Shown here one piece after another: positions 1 through 10,771 of a stretch of 64,000 bases of DNA (positions within the stretch are counted from its first letter, which is position 1; the number at the start of each line of letters is the position of its first letter). The notes under the pieces were generated by a model, which had not been told where the DNA came from, did no database searches, and saw nothing but the letters and a program-made list of their open reading frames with translations. Made by a program: the position numbers and the translations under genes. The stretch comes from Coprinopsis marcescibilis. Its lineage: Eukaryota > Basidiomycota > Agaricomycetes > Agaricales > Psathyrellaceae. The stretch lies in contig ML210146.1 in NCBI GenBank assembly GCA_004369085.1, positions 1,364,001 through 1,428,000 on the forward strand, read 5' to 3'.

Positions 1-592
1 ACCAGAGCGTCGCATCTTCGAGAGCAATTTTACGCCAGGATCGGCAAACGTAGGTTAGGTTGGCTCTGTTACGGTGCCCCGTCAGTGGTTCGGTCCACGA
101 CCACGAGACGAGATGGAATATGTTGCAGATGATTTCTATGGGGAGGTCGTTGATGCGGAAGATGCGTCCGAACTTGACTCGGTAATCGAGCCGTGCCATG
201 AACAGTCCCACCTCCACCTTGGGGTTGAGCAGTGGAACTGTTCGAGTTTGCTCGAATTCTAATCGCTTGATTATTTGGATAAGACGACGCGTGTCCTGGA
301 GGCACTCGGCATATTGTGCCTCGTTTAAATCCCTGACTGTCCATTCGTCAAGGATCTGACGGGTACGTTTGTCGGCCATGTCGATGTAGTGCTTGACCTG
401 CTTGGGGCCAAGCTTCTGTGGCTGGATTAATTCTACTGTGGTCCGGCCTGGAGAGCCCAGACCCGGGGGTTGTGATTGCTGTTGTATAACAGTAGACGGG
501 GCGGGTGGGGCAGTTCCTACTACACCCATGAGTGCATTGTTGGGTATGGATTGTGTATGGGATGTTGAAGCGGAACCGGACAAATGAGCCAT
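1..592 (-). CDS. F-box protein, 3' part outside the window
   Basis: The frame opens with ATG at 592 (MAHLSGSAST) and stays open to base 1, so only about 197 N-terminal residues are visible. A Pro/Gln/Ser-rich leader is followed by a helical stretch and then the F-box: RINDLPIEIICNIFHL, then YVCRSWRKIALEDATLW at the window edge. This LPxEI...VCRxWR pattern is the usual mushroom F-box, which docks Skp1 so that the missing C-terminal part (often leucine-rich repeats) presents a substrate to an SCF ubiquitin ligase. No intron is needed in the visible part. The substrate cannot be inferred. An extra upstream exon is possible, because 593-1951 is otherwise empty. Confidence 0.75.
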   Translation of the reverse strand, partial: MAHLSGSASTSHTQSIPNNALMGVVGTAPPAPSTVIQQQSQPPGLGSPGRTTVELIQPQKLGPKQVKHYIDMADKRTRQILDEWTVRDLNEAQYAECLQDTRRLIQIIKRLEFEQTRTVPLLNPKVEVGLFMARLDYRVKFGRIFRINDLPIEIICNIFHLVSWSWTEPLTGHRNRANLTYVCRSWRKIALEDATLW

Positions 593-1951
593 GCAACAAA
601 TGGGGAGGGGGTATATGAGGGAGTTTGGCTCCTATAGCAAATAGAGAGTTGTTGGACCGAGGAACTGTATCTGAGGGCGATCTGGGATCGCGTCATGATC
701 AGGTAAAGTCTGAGAGATTTCGGTAAATACTCACAGTAGAAATATACGTATGGCCTAGATATCGAGACAGTGAGTGCAGGCGATGGTTACGGAAAGACCT
801 GGACAGTAGAAAGATATTTAAAGGCGCTTGGTCAAATATTTCCGAAGAACAATGAGCTGTGTCGTCCAAGTCCAAGCGCTATACGACCAAATAGATCAGA
901 GTGGTGACGCCTACAAGGACAATCAAACACCTACAATCGCCTTTGGTATGTGTCTTCAGTGTCTTGTAAATGCTTTGGCAACCGTCGTCGTTCAACTTGC
1001 GTCCGATGAGTCCTGGGATTTCTGAGTATAGTCTTGCCACCCGTCTATATACAAAAATCTTTCAAAGTTGACCTGCAATTGATTGCCGACCGTAAAAAAG
1101 TTGTTAGCATCAAAAGTTATCCTGACGCCTGGCAACACACACCGAAAAACCAATACAAGAGCTAATGACAAGAGAGGAAGAAGAACCGTTGGTCCATAGC
1201 AGTGCGGGAGTACCCTCTTGCTGAGAGTAAGATTAAGACAGGTCAAGTACCCCCTGCGATTTGCCAGTTTCGGGTCATTGCCGCTCAATCGTAGACAAAG
1301 GAAAGGTTGCCTGGGAACTCGCTTGATCACATAGGTCCCTTCCTGTGAAATGGGGATGAGTTCATTTCCTTGGTGGACTCTTTTCGATGACAAAGGTTGG
1401 TGAAACTCTGTTGTGCCACCGCTACGTCGACGACGTCGGCATTTCCCAGAATGGTGGCCTCTAGATGTCGGTCTTTTCGATGAAACCATGTGCCTGGTCT
1501 TGTAAATGAAAGAACACCTATCATCTTTTCGTGACGTTTTTAACAAAGGAACGCGATTGGGAATCGATGGCGTGTCATAATACACGTCTAACTGAGCCTT
1601 CTGGAAAGGTCTTTTGGGGGGGTATTCCTCAGGTTATCTCTGGGGTAGAAAGGAAAGTGGTCGTTGGCAACAAGAAATCAGGCCGAGGCGACGAAACACA
1701 GTACACAGCAGCAGCACTCGGGCCAGAGTGCACCCGCGTGGTAAAGCGATCAGAAAAACGGTAATCCAACATTCGTGTTTCAATCTGATGCATGGCGGAA
1801 GCAAGTACTTGATGCTATAAAATGAGAGGGCGGAAGCAAAAAGGAAATATTAACACAGAATTGTATGTACATCAAAAATTTCTACCGGTGTTGTAATTGG
1901 TGGCCATTAGTACGAGTTGTTTGAGTCCGGTAAGAATAAGGCATGTTAAAA
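593..1951. other. gene-poor stretch, no supported gene
   Basis: About 1.36 kb between the F-box start and the 3' end of the PB1-UBA gene. It should hold the F-box promoter and the PB1-UBA terminator. A minus-strand open frame around 992-1585 has a GTG at its head, no recognisable domain and no splice context. I see no tRNA, repeat or mobile element. Confidence 0.4.
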
Positions 1952-4112
1952 TTACTGCCAGCCACCAGGGAGGGATGATCCTTGGACAAGGGAAGCGGGC
2001 GTCGTAGGTGCCTTGGGTGCACTGGCGAGCAGGTCTTCCAATAGCGTTGTAACAACATCATCTTCATCTTCTTTGGAAACATGTCCGCCACTAGAAATCC
2101 GGGCACCGACTGCGCCTGGCAAACTTGGATAAGAGCTTTCCGTAAACCCCATCTTTACAGATATAACATCAGAAAAATATACCGAAAGACAAGGATGAAG
2201 AACTTACATCAGCCAATTTCCGAATAATGCGGCTATGCGCACGGGCACGTTGATTTGTGTCGACGGACGATGGCGTGTGTCCAACCACCCGGGTTTCGCG
2301 ATAATACGGGGTACTATCCATCTCCAGACGGGGGAATGGACCGCGGGCGTTGCTCACGAGGACAGAGGCAGGACGATTCAGCTTGGCTTCCGAACCCGAT
2401 GGGGCGGAATCTTGTGAAATCGAGGGTTGAAAATGGGGAGCAGGGGTTGACTCCGGACTACAATGGAACGGGTTAATTCTAAGATAACGTAATGTGACCG
2501 AGTGTACTTGCCCAGAACCGGATGTCATTCGTCCCACTGACCTTTGGCGTTTGCGTTCTTCGCGCTCCTTACGATACCTTTCCTTCTCTTCCTTATATCT
2601 GCGCTTTGCTGCTTCCACATTCTCCCTGAGTTCTTGTGGGGACATTCTCGAAGCATTAAGTTGTTCAGAGGATTGTAGAGGTTGGTCCACGATCGGAGGT
2701 GGGGGAGGTGGAAGCCATGAAGGTCGAGATTCTGGGTCCCAGATATCGCCTGTCTGGCCATTACTAGGGCGGCGACTCAAACTTGTACCAAATCGCGAAG
2801 GGCCCTTCGGTGGTGGGGGAAATGATGACACAACAGGATCGACGCCGGTAACGGCATCTCCCGATGGTACACTCTCGCGTTTCAAAGGAGGGGGTGGAGG
2901 CGGTTGAAAGCTAGTGGTAGACACCCGTGGGCTGCTTTCAGCCAAGTTCGGGATGCGTGGCGGTGTTGGGGAAGTATGCAGTGTTGATGATTGGTTTGGA
3001 GCTGTCGCTGAAGGTTCGATGTCGGGGGGTTGGAACAAGTTGCTGTTCGACTGTGCGTTTGTTTGCTGCGCAGGCTGATATGAGAAGGTCCTCACAAGCC
3101 CCCCCAAAGCAGTGAAAACCCTGCGGGCTGCTTCTTCCTCTGCCCGTCGTCTGAACTCTTCTGTCGTCGCACCAATGGACCCAGAGAGCTCGTCGACTTG
3201 CTGGGCCAGAGCTGTACGATGAGCAGTCCAATAAGCACCACTGCTAGTGTTTTGAATTATCCTTTGGAAACTAGTCGACAGTTCTGGGTTGTTTGTAGCG
3301 GCGTTGGTCAATGTTGACATCAACGATGCCAAGTCGTTTGCGAGGGATATCGTGGAGTGACCGAGGGCAGGGTCATTGATACTAGGGAGCGGTGGATCTG
3401 TAGGGTCTTCGACGGGATGGGGTGCCTGGCTAGTGGTGTCAAGTTTATCCGGCCGCGAATCCATTGTGGTGCCTCCATTTGGTACTTCTGTGAACGAGAC
3501 ACTCTGATTCATAACATGGATTTCATGCTTGACCTGAGGTTCTTCGTCAAGGACACTCTGGACAGATGTACCACTCGTTGTGGAGCCTTCTTTTGCCTTG
3601 CCTTTGTCGACATAAGGCGAGATTGTCGAGGCGCCATTGTCAGAGGAACAGTCCAAAGGCCTTTCTGCGGTCTTTGTGCTGTTCAGGTTGTCGACCTCTT
3701 CAACAAAGGCACGCCCGACGGCAGACGTCGAAGCAGCCCTGAGAAAAGTGGCTTCGGGCACACCACGGAAAGATGGCAATCGCTGCCAGTCCTCGTCCAA
3801 GTCGAACAAACCGATGGATACCTTTGGGGTGGAGGTAGCAGCAGTCCTGTCGCGAAGGGACGAGAGGTCATGGACATCGAGCTTGAAGCTTTGACTCCGT
3901 GCTTCAAAGAGACTGTAGTAATCGTTGAGCTCTTCTTCGGAGCTCATAGTAATCTCGTCATTCTCCGAGTCGAGATAGGAAACAGCGATGTTGTCCATTG
4001 GTATACCGTACAAAGCCTGCAGCTTCGCAGCGAGTATATGCCAGGTTGGCAGCTGGGGAAACGTTAGGCGGCGTGTCTCTTCGCCGAGCTTGACCTTGAA
4101 GTTGAACGACAT
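1952..4112 (-). CDS. PB1-LIR-UBA protein, p62/NBR1-like autophagy receptor candidate
   Basis: Exons 4112-2512, 2457-2208 and 2152-1952 give 683 residues. The start is the ATG of MSFNFKVKLG; an in-frame leader before it has no good reason to be coding. Residues 4-80 are a PB1 domain with both faces: lysine in the first strand (FKVKLG) and an acidic OPCA loop (YLDSENDEITMSSEEEL). At 106-112 sits DEDWQRL, an acid-preceded W-x-x-L match to the Atg8-binding LIR. The middle is proline-rich and disordered, with poly-proline runs and a charged helix (RRYKEEKERYRKEREERKR). The last 75 residues (IIRKLADMGF...) read as a UBA domain. Intron 1 is GC-AG (54 nt). PB1 plus LIR plus UBA is the p62 logic without a ZZ finger. 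I infer a ubiquitin-directed selective autophagy receptor. It is divergent from ketopantoate reductase. Confidence 0.8.
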
Positions 4113-4568
4113 CGTAAGAAGTGCTGTGGGGCTGCTCGAACTAGGGAAGTTGATAACAACCACAGTTCCACAGCACGATATAGTATACTTTCAAACTCCG
4201 CGGGACTGCGGCGGCTGCGGCACACTGCGGTCACAGTCTCCGGACTGCCATTTCCTTCCTTGCAGTATGGAACATTCTGGAAAACAGCTTTAGAATGAAA
4301 ATAAGGGTCTCTACTGGTACTTCTTCCGTCGTGGCCTTGACTGGGTGTATAGAGCAGTCGTGTACTGGCTAGCGCTGGATCAGGGGTCTTTAAACCTACC
4401 GGCCCGGCCCGGCCCATCTCCAGCGCTTTCCCCACGTCTCGAAAGTTTGTTCGCTGGAACCAGTACTACTGTACGGTGAACTTGGAAATGGCTTGAGTGA
4501 GCAATTACTGGCCCTGTAAGCATATGGTGCATACAAGCGACTCAATAACTGACGAAATATTAAGCAAA
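4113..4568. promoter_or_regulatory. divergent promoter region (PB1-UBA / ketopantoate reductase)
   Basis: 456 bases separate the two start codons, so both genes must be driven from here. It has GC-rich stretches (CGGCGGCTGCGG near 4207; CCGGCCCGGCCCGGCCC near 4400) and no coding frame I can support. No clear TATA box. Confidence 0.5.
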
Positions 4569-5765
4569 ATGTCGACGATACATATTCTAGGGTTAGGGCC
4601 AATTGGGTCGCTGGTTGCCCACCATCTCAAGCATACCTTACCACGAGACCGCAAATCCGTTACCCTCATCCACAAAACGGCCAAGCAAGCGCTGCTCAAA
4701 GGGAGAACAATTGAAATTGAACGGAATGGCCTAGTAACCCCCTCCAAAGGCTTCATTTCCGAAATGTTCTGCGGAAAACCAATCCGACCATTGCCTGAAC
4801 ACATGTGGTCGGAGGTCCAGCCAGGAACGGAGAAAATCACCTCGCTCATTATTACCTCCAAGGCCCACCAGACCTTACCAGCACTCCGCAAGCTCCAGCC
4901 TCGCCTCTCCGAAAACTCCACGATCGTGCTTCTCCAAAATGGAATGGGCGTGTTCGAGGAGCTCGCAACGAACCTCTACCCGAATCCAGAACACCGGCCA
5001 CACTTCATTTTGGCTACCAACAACCACGGCGCTTACTGCATCGACCGTCGCGTCGTTCACTCGGGGATTGGGAACATAGAGTTTGGCATCGTGCCGGACG
5101 TCAGAGGGCGCAACTACGAAGCAGCCTTGGAGATGAGCCATACCGACAATCCCGCGCGCAGGTTGAGCATCCACGATATTACCAACAAGGATGATCCCGA
5201 ACACGAACGTTACGAAAGCTTGCGGCTCACTATGTCTGCGTTGCTCAACATGGAAGGTTTGAACACGTCTTGGAGGCCGATGTCAGAGCTCCAGCTGGCT
5301 CTGCGGCGGAAGGTGGTGGTCAACTCTGTCATCAATCCGTTAACAGCGCTACTGCGCTGTCGGAATGGAGATGTATTCAGCACGCAAGCTGCCCGTGATA
5401 TCAACTCGCGCGTCTGCGCAGAATCCGCCAACGTGTTTGTTGCTCAAATCAGGTCAGAAGCTGCGCAATGGCTCAGAGATATAGCCAGCCAAGGAGTGGA
5501 CCCCAAGTCGGTTGATGCTGGACGGGTACCTCCATCTCTGCTCAAGCAATCGCTTGAGGAAGAGGTGTTGCGTGTTGCGTCGCTCACGTCGGGAAACAAG
5601 TCTTCTATGCTGGCTGATATAGAGTTAGGAAGGGACACGGAGATCGACTACATGAATGGGTATCTCCTCAACTTAGGCTCTGCTCACAATGTGCCCACGC
5701 CGACAATAACGACACTGCACGACCTAATCAAAATGCGGACAGACATACCCCTCGACAGAATGTAG
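4569..5765 (+). CDS. PAN5: 2-dehydropantoate 2-reductase (ketopantoate reductase)
   Basis: Intronless, 398 residues from ATG 4569 (MSTIHILGLGPIGS). An in-frame ATG at 4524 would add 15 residues. The protein opens with the dinucleotide-binding GxGxxG of the ApbA/PanE family. It then shows the expected IITSKAHQT and LLQNGMG segments, an ATNNHGAY/HSGIGNIEFG region, and a C-terminal helical domain with the catalytic lysine context (RRKVVVNSVINPLTALLRCRNG) and a closing S-M-L-x-D-I-x-x-x-R-x-T-E-I-D-Y-M-N-G motif. It reduces ketopantoate to pantoate with NADPH, in pantothenate and CoA synthesis. It converges on the fucosyltransferase-like gene, 184 bases away. A fungal paralogue with another 2-oxoacid substrate cannot be excluded. 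Confidence 0.9.
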   Translation: MSTIHILGLGPIGSLVAHHLKHTLPRDRKSVTLIHKTAKQALLKGRTIEIERNGLVTPSKGFISEMFCGKPIRPLPEHMWSEVQPGTEKITSLIITSKAHQTLPALRKLQPRLSENSTIVLLQNGMGVFEELATNLYPNPEHRPHFILATNNHGAYCIDRRVVHSGIGNIEFGIVPDVRGRNYEAALEMSHTDNPARRLSIHDITNKDDPEHERYESLRLTMSALLNMEGLNTSWRPMSELQLALRRKVVVNSVINPLTALLRCRNGDVFSTQAARDINSRVCAESANVFVAQIRSEAAQWLRDIASQGVDPKSVDAGRVPPSLLKQSLEEEVLRVASLTSGNKSSMLADIELGRDTEIDYMNGYLLNLGSAHNVPTPTITTLHDLIKMRTDIPLDRM

Positions 5766-5949
5766 GTTACTACCCAGTCCCAGGAAAAAACGAGTGTTAG
5801 ATTATCCGGTCTACGATGCTAATATTACTGTCCTTATATACTCTGCCCAATAGAATTGTTAATATAACCCCTAGAAATAAAATCCTGTGTGAACCACATA
5901 AATAGACAAGTGCGCGTCAGTTACTTGTCAGCTTCAGTACGACTAAGTA

Positions 5950-7735
5950 TCAATGATCATCCGATCCAGGTTTTCCCCACTTCACAGTCCTCGTTGCGCC
6001 GTCTTTCCAGGATTGCACCCTTCTGCGCGCCAGAATAGACATCGTGGACCTATCCGTTCCAACAAAACCCATACCAGAAGACTGTATGCCTGCATCGATG
6101 AGAACAGGGTACCACGGGCCATGCTGTTTTACCGTGTTGGAATGGTCGACTTGAAGCCAGCCTCGAGCGCGGACGTCTTCCCACCAGCCGGGGTCTTTCT
6201 CGTCGCTCGTCATGATGACATGATCCACTGCTATTCCTTTGGTATCCAGGAGCTCTTGCTTGACCTCGTCGACGCGTCGCGCGATGACTGAAAGGGGGGC
6301 AAAGCAGTCGGACACCGGGACTTCCTGGCACCAGTCGGCGAAATCCCCGTGTCGGACGTGTATTGAAATCCACTAACCAGAGGGTGATCAGCACAAGAAA
6401 TATAATTGGCGCAGATATCCTTACTGCAGGTGTCTTTTCGCCGTCTGCAATGCCAATAGTCCTTCTGACGTATTGGTCCACAAGCCCCATCACCTTGGAG
6501 GACCAATGAAGATGTTGGCCGACGAATCTCCAAGCCGGACTATAGTCGAACTCGAATTCAAAAGGCTAGAAAGCACTCAGTAAACCAAAGTTGGGGTACT
6601 CTTGTAGTTTGATGCAGAGAACGAACCTGGTTTGCGCAAACGTAATACAAGTAATCGTAGCAGGCTAATTGCTCGTCTGGAGGCAATCGAACCATGTTTA
6701 TTTTTGATTCTCGCGGAGCTACTAGGTTCTCTTGGCGATGCTCAGGGAAGGCAAGGGCTGCGAGTGACCAGAAGGTGGTGTGCTTGTCGTGAATGTAGTT
6801 TGGGATAAGCTTTATCCAGCTTGGCGCCTTTGTGTATGAAATATCTATGAAGGATCAGAAGGGTATCCAGTAGAAAAGGAGAGATTTACCCAAGGAAAGA
6901 AGGCCGGGAACGGAGCTTTCACGAGGGTGCTTCTCTTGTTCCTGTACCGACTCCCAAGTATTCCAGCACCCGATTTCATCAATTTCTGTACTGGTGCTTT
7001 TCTTGACTTCTTGCCATTCAAGAATCGGAGCTCTGATGATGGTCTTCAGCCTTGGAATATCAAATACCTCGCCGAATGGAATAGGAGGAACGTTGCCAAT
7101 GTGTGTCGGAGTAAAGACTGAGACGATTGGTATCCTTTCTGTTATAATTCCTAGATAGATGAGATTTATCTATAAAAGAGTTTACGATTGGAGTTAGTTC
7201 ATGAACATTGAAGAAGTAGAATTTCCAGTCGCACATATGTCATGACATCGTTTGCTATTGTGAGAGAGGTCAGGTTCGTGTATGTGGTTATAAAGGCAAG
7301 GAGGCTCACTCCATCCGGCTGATAGCCACGTTGTAATGTACTTTTTGTCCGGGCGCAGGTTATCTACAAAGCAGCGGTGAGAAACGTCAGGAAGAGTGAA
7401 TCGGGAACAAAGATACCTCTGAAGTGATTTGTCGGTGGACCACGAATGAAATTAGAAGAGTCATATGGATCAGATTCCTCAACCACGACAGGTTGGACTG
7501 GAGGAGCAACTGGCAGTACTTCTGGATTCTTCAAAGTCGTATCAACTTTGGGACCTTCGAGCCTAGAGGTTGTTTCAGGATGCTGTGAAGAGCTGAACCA
7601 GATTCCGGAGAGAATAAAGCCAGTAGCAGCGACAATACCCAAAGAGATCCAGGCAGTTGCAATCCAGCGCTTGTTGATGCCACGCTTGCGACCGGATTCC
7701 CTGGGGTTTTGTAGAAATGATTCTAGCTCAGACAT
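5950..7735 (-). CDS. O-fucosyltransferase-like type II membrane glycosyltransferase
   Basis: Seven exons: 7735-7417, 7363-7310, 7254-7235, 7169-6890, 6844-6627, 6565-6425 and 6372-5950; 484 residues. The N terminus is a short basic cytosolic tail, then one hydrophobic segment (about residues 25-48, WIATAWISLGIVAATGFILS), then a lumenal stem and catalytic domain. The last exon holds ISIHVRHGDFADWC, the H-x-R-x-G-D signature of the GDP-fucose protein O-fucosyltransferase fold, and later GFVGTDRSTMS, the usual distal donor-site motif. The protein ends in GSDDH, a mushroom family habit. Head-to-head with a GDP-fucose-type transporter gene, it probably uses GDP-fucose in the Golgi. The acceptor (protein or polysaccharide) is unknown. 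Exon 3 is only 20 nt. Confidence 0.8.
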
Positions 7736-8256
7736 GATAATTAGTTCATAAAGAGTGGAGGGGGAGGTGGAGGGAAGAGGTGACAGATTCCGAGCTGGCA
7801 GGCATATTTAGCTGGTATAACGGCAAGAGCTGATTCGCGGCAATCAGGGACTGACCGTAATCCGAACCAAACCGATTCAATTCAGCCAACCACCACTAAC
7901 CCCCCAGATTTTCGTCTGCCTCCTGCCACCATCATAATAGTCATACTCATCAGCAGATATCTGACGATCACGGTGTCACCCAGTCAAGTACGAGTTTGCT
8001 ATCAACTGCCTTTGAGCAGAGAAGACTCTAGGAACGGGGCTAATACGGCGAATTCGGGTTCAAGATGTGGGCGACATCTTGGATGGCATCAATCCCACAG
8101 CAGGCGGTAATATAAGGTGGCCTGGAAGGGAAATCAGCCCATCCGTTTGTCATCGCCTTTTGACGAACAAGACGCATATCCTTGCTTGGGCCATTGGCCT
8201 GCAGACATTCCATTCGTTTCTTTCTCCTCCTCTACTCCAGCTCAATCATATTCATC
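7736..8256. promoter_or_regulatory. shared divergent promoter of the fucosylation pair
   Basis: 521 bases between two ATGs pointing outward. It contains a C-rich tract near 7890-7930 and a pyrimidine-rich leader (8215-8245) just before the transporter start. No coding frame. Shared control of the two genes is inferred from geometry only. Confidence 0.5.
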
Positions 8257-9613
8257 ATGGCGCTCCCTACTCTCGATGCCAACAACCTCAAGGTTGCCGC
8301 TGTGGTCGCTTTCTACATGTTCTCAGCGTTGGTGGTGAGTCCTGTCCGGATCTCCTATCCTTATACCCACTGAGGCGGGAGCACCCCTAGATGGTCTTTG
8401 TGTACGTTCGGCTTGCTCATTTTTTAAAGTCTTTGGCCCTCAATCGTTATTAGCAACAAAGCCGTTCTGAGCAACTCCCCCGATCTTCCGCTGCTGTTCC
8501 TCCTGTTCCAGCTTATTATCGCCGTCTTTCTTCTTCATGCGTCCGCCGCTTTCAGTAGCAAGGTCGAAATCCCGAAGTTCGATCGTACGGTCGCGAAGAA
8601 ACTCGTGCCCGTGGTGCTTGTCAACATCATCGGACTCGTTTTCAATACCCTCTGCTTGAGAGATGTTGAAGCATCCTTCTTCCAGGTCAGATAAAATTTA
8701 GTTCTGAATTGGTTCCAGTTGACTGACACGTTTATTAACTGGCATTATTTCCCAGATTGCTCGGGGCCTTGTATTGCCGTTGACTATAGTTGTTTTCTCG
8801 GCACATACGCGCACGAAGCCCGCACGGAATGTCATATTCGCCGCCGCCATTGTCACTGTTGGCTTCATGTTAGGGGTTGCACCTACCAAGGACTTGCCAG
8901 CAGCATCCATCCCATCGACGTTGTCCCTCTTTTACGGCGTCTTGTCGTCTCTGTTCATTGCTTTCCATGCAGTCCTGATCAAGAGCTCATTACCTCACTG
9001 CAACAACTCGACTATTCAACTGGCCTGGTGGACCAATGTGGGATCTGCCATATTCTTGTTCCCATTCGTGTTCATTCACGGTGAACCATGGAAACTCTTG
9101 GATATGTATTTCTTGACCAACTGGGACTGGCGGGTATTCGCCTGGGGAAGTCTTGTTACTGGTGTCTTCGGTTTCCTGCTCTGCGTTGCTGGACTCTTGA
9201 GCATCAAGGTCACCAGCCCTGTCACTCACATGTTCTCAAGCGTAAGATTTCTATATTATGATGTTTGCCAATCTCATAAACGTACTCATCTAGGCTGCAA
9301 GGTCTGTTCTTCAAACACTGATTGGTGTATTGGCCTTCAGGGACGTTTTGAACGTGTAGGTAATTGATGACTCTGCCATCTGCTTGTGCTGATTTGCCTG
9401 TGACCGCAGTAATCGAGGTGTCTCCATCACCGTGATCGTCATTGGCACAATGTGAGTAATCCTTCTCCCCTTGGGTTATCCGGTGGATGTTTAACATTTT
9501 GCAGGTACTATACTTGGATCAAATCCATGCCAGCGGCCCCTCAACAAAACCGTCGCAATGACCCAGAAGCCGCCATTCCACTTAAGGCCGACCGTGTTGA
9601 AGAGAAGGCATGA
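8257..9613 (+). CDS. nucleotide-sugar transporter, GDP-fucose (SLC35C1) type
   Basis: Seven exons: 8257-8334, 8391-8401, 8454-8685, 8756-9241, 9294-9355, 9410-9451 and 9505-9613; 339 residues. Exon 2 has only 11 nt. About ten hydrophobic helices are visible, as in the drug/metabolite transporter fold. Family marks include FVNKAVLS after helix 1, FNTLCLRDVEASFFQIAR, the central FYGVLSSLFIAFHAVLIK, and IKVTSPVTHMFSSAARSVLQ, which parallels the IKFTSPLTH...A segment of animal GDP-fucose transporters. The tail ends KADRVEEKA, cytosolic. It should exchange GDP-sugar for GMP across the Golgi membrane. GDP-fucose is my preferred substrate, because of these motifs and the adjacent fucosyltransferase-like gene. 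GDP-mannose or another sugar remains possible. Confidence 0.85.
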
Positions 9614-9851
9614 TTGATCGCGGCCTTACTCCCAGAGGCGACCAACCCACGCTAAATGAACACCTGAAGACCGCGGAGCACTTTAGGATATTACAACGAC
9701 AAATTCGGTCCGCCGACCAATTCCACACACTCCTTTGGACTAACTAATCGTACACGGACTTTTTCACGCTTAATTTTGCTACAGCGGTGCTCAATGTAGT
9801 AAATAATATTATCTACTACTGAAGCATAAATAAAGATTACTCATACGCTTC

Positions 9852-10693
9852 TTATAATGCATCGGAAGGTTTGGGAATAAGGAATGTCCCAACCATCATC
9901 GCTTGACCAACGTTCCCCAGTACCTGCAGTCTGGGACTTTTCTTTCGATCCGAAGGCCTAAACGCTCTATCAACACACCGCAAACGCCGATACGCATGCT
10001 TCGGGGTCCTCTTCCCAGCCAGCACCAGGAAGCCTAGGTCTAGGTCTGGATTTGTTGCATCCATTCCGGCCGCTCATCAACCAACAAATAGGATCGAACC
10101 CAAAGCTCCGATGCGTCTTCAAGTTGGTCAGGATAGAAATCTATCAACACCAAATGATATTTTCTGGTGGAATTTTGCCAACGGCATTTGGAAGAAGTTC
10201 TGAGGCGTGTTTGTCACAGATTTCGATGGTCTCCCCGAATCGAACCATAACTTTGGACATCCTGTGACTTTGCTGGAATGTCGAGAATTGGGTGTCTGCT
10301 CCGCTCAAAGCTTCAAGCTTCAAGTTCAGGCGGCAGGATCGCTATTCAGTATCCCACAACCTTTTCCAGCCCAGGTCGCTCTGTCAGGACCAAGATCCAG
10401 TTAGCCAGCCTTTCCATAAACTTTCCCGTTGACACACATTGCCGGAACTTGTTGTGTGGATGGCAAATCTTTCTGATGTCCCTAGAAGTCGTCCACATGC
10501 CTTCTTCGAGGTCCTTCGCCGTCTTTCGCCCATCTGCGATGATTGCGAGCTGGTTCACCCGCAGGGTAGTCAACTCCATTAAGGCGCAACAAACGGGGTT
10601 AAGGACAACGTTTCTGATCTGCACAGGGGCCGGGCTTCTGGGGCATTTCAGCCATGACGGCGATCGAAGTTTAATTGCTCTCCCCAAAACCAC
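9852..10693 (-). pseudogene. possible decayed gene, identity unknown
   Basis: The 1.16 kb between the transporter and the acyltransferase holds no intact gene. On the minus strand, protein-like pieces in different frames follow one another: a 115-codon frame (10693-10346, containing IIADGRKTAKDLEEGMW and ILVLTERPGLEKVVGY), then MSKVMVRFGETIEICDKHAS, then LVLIDFYPDQLEDASELWV, then a piece ending at 9852. They are separated by stops and frame changes with no good splice sites, as expected of a gene falling apart. The ILxLLTERP-like wording hints at an F-box/LRR-type protein, but I cannot name it. Chance reading frames are a real alternative. Confidence 0.25.
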
Positions 10694-10771
10694 ATTCTCG
10701 CTAACCTGCCACCGCGCAACTTCGCTCCTTACTCATACCCCAGTTTGCGCAAAGAACCAGAGGCAGCGGAA

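Noticed and set aside
992..1585. 197-codon minus-strand open frame with a hydrophobic patch
   Set aside because: Begins with GTG, and the first ATG is 32 codons in. No recognisable domain and no neighbouring exon. Likely chance.
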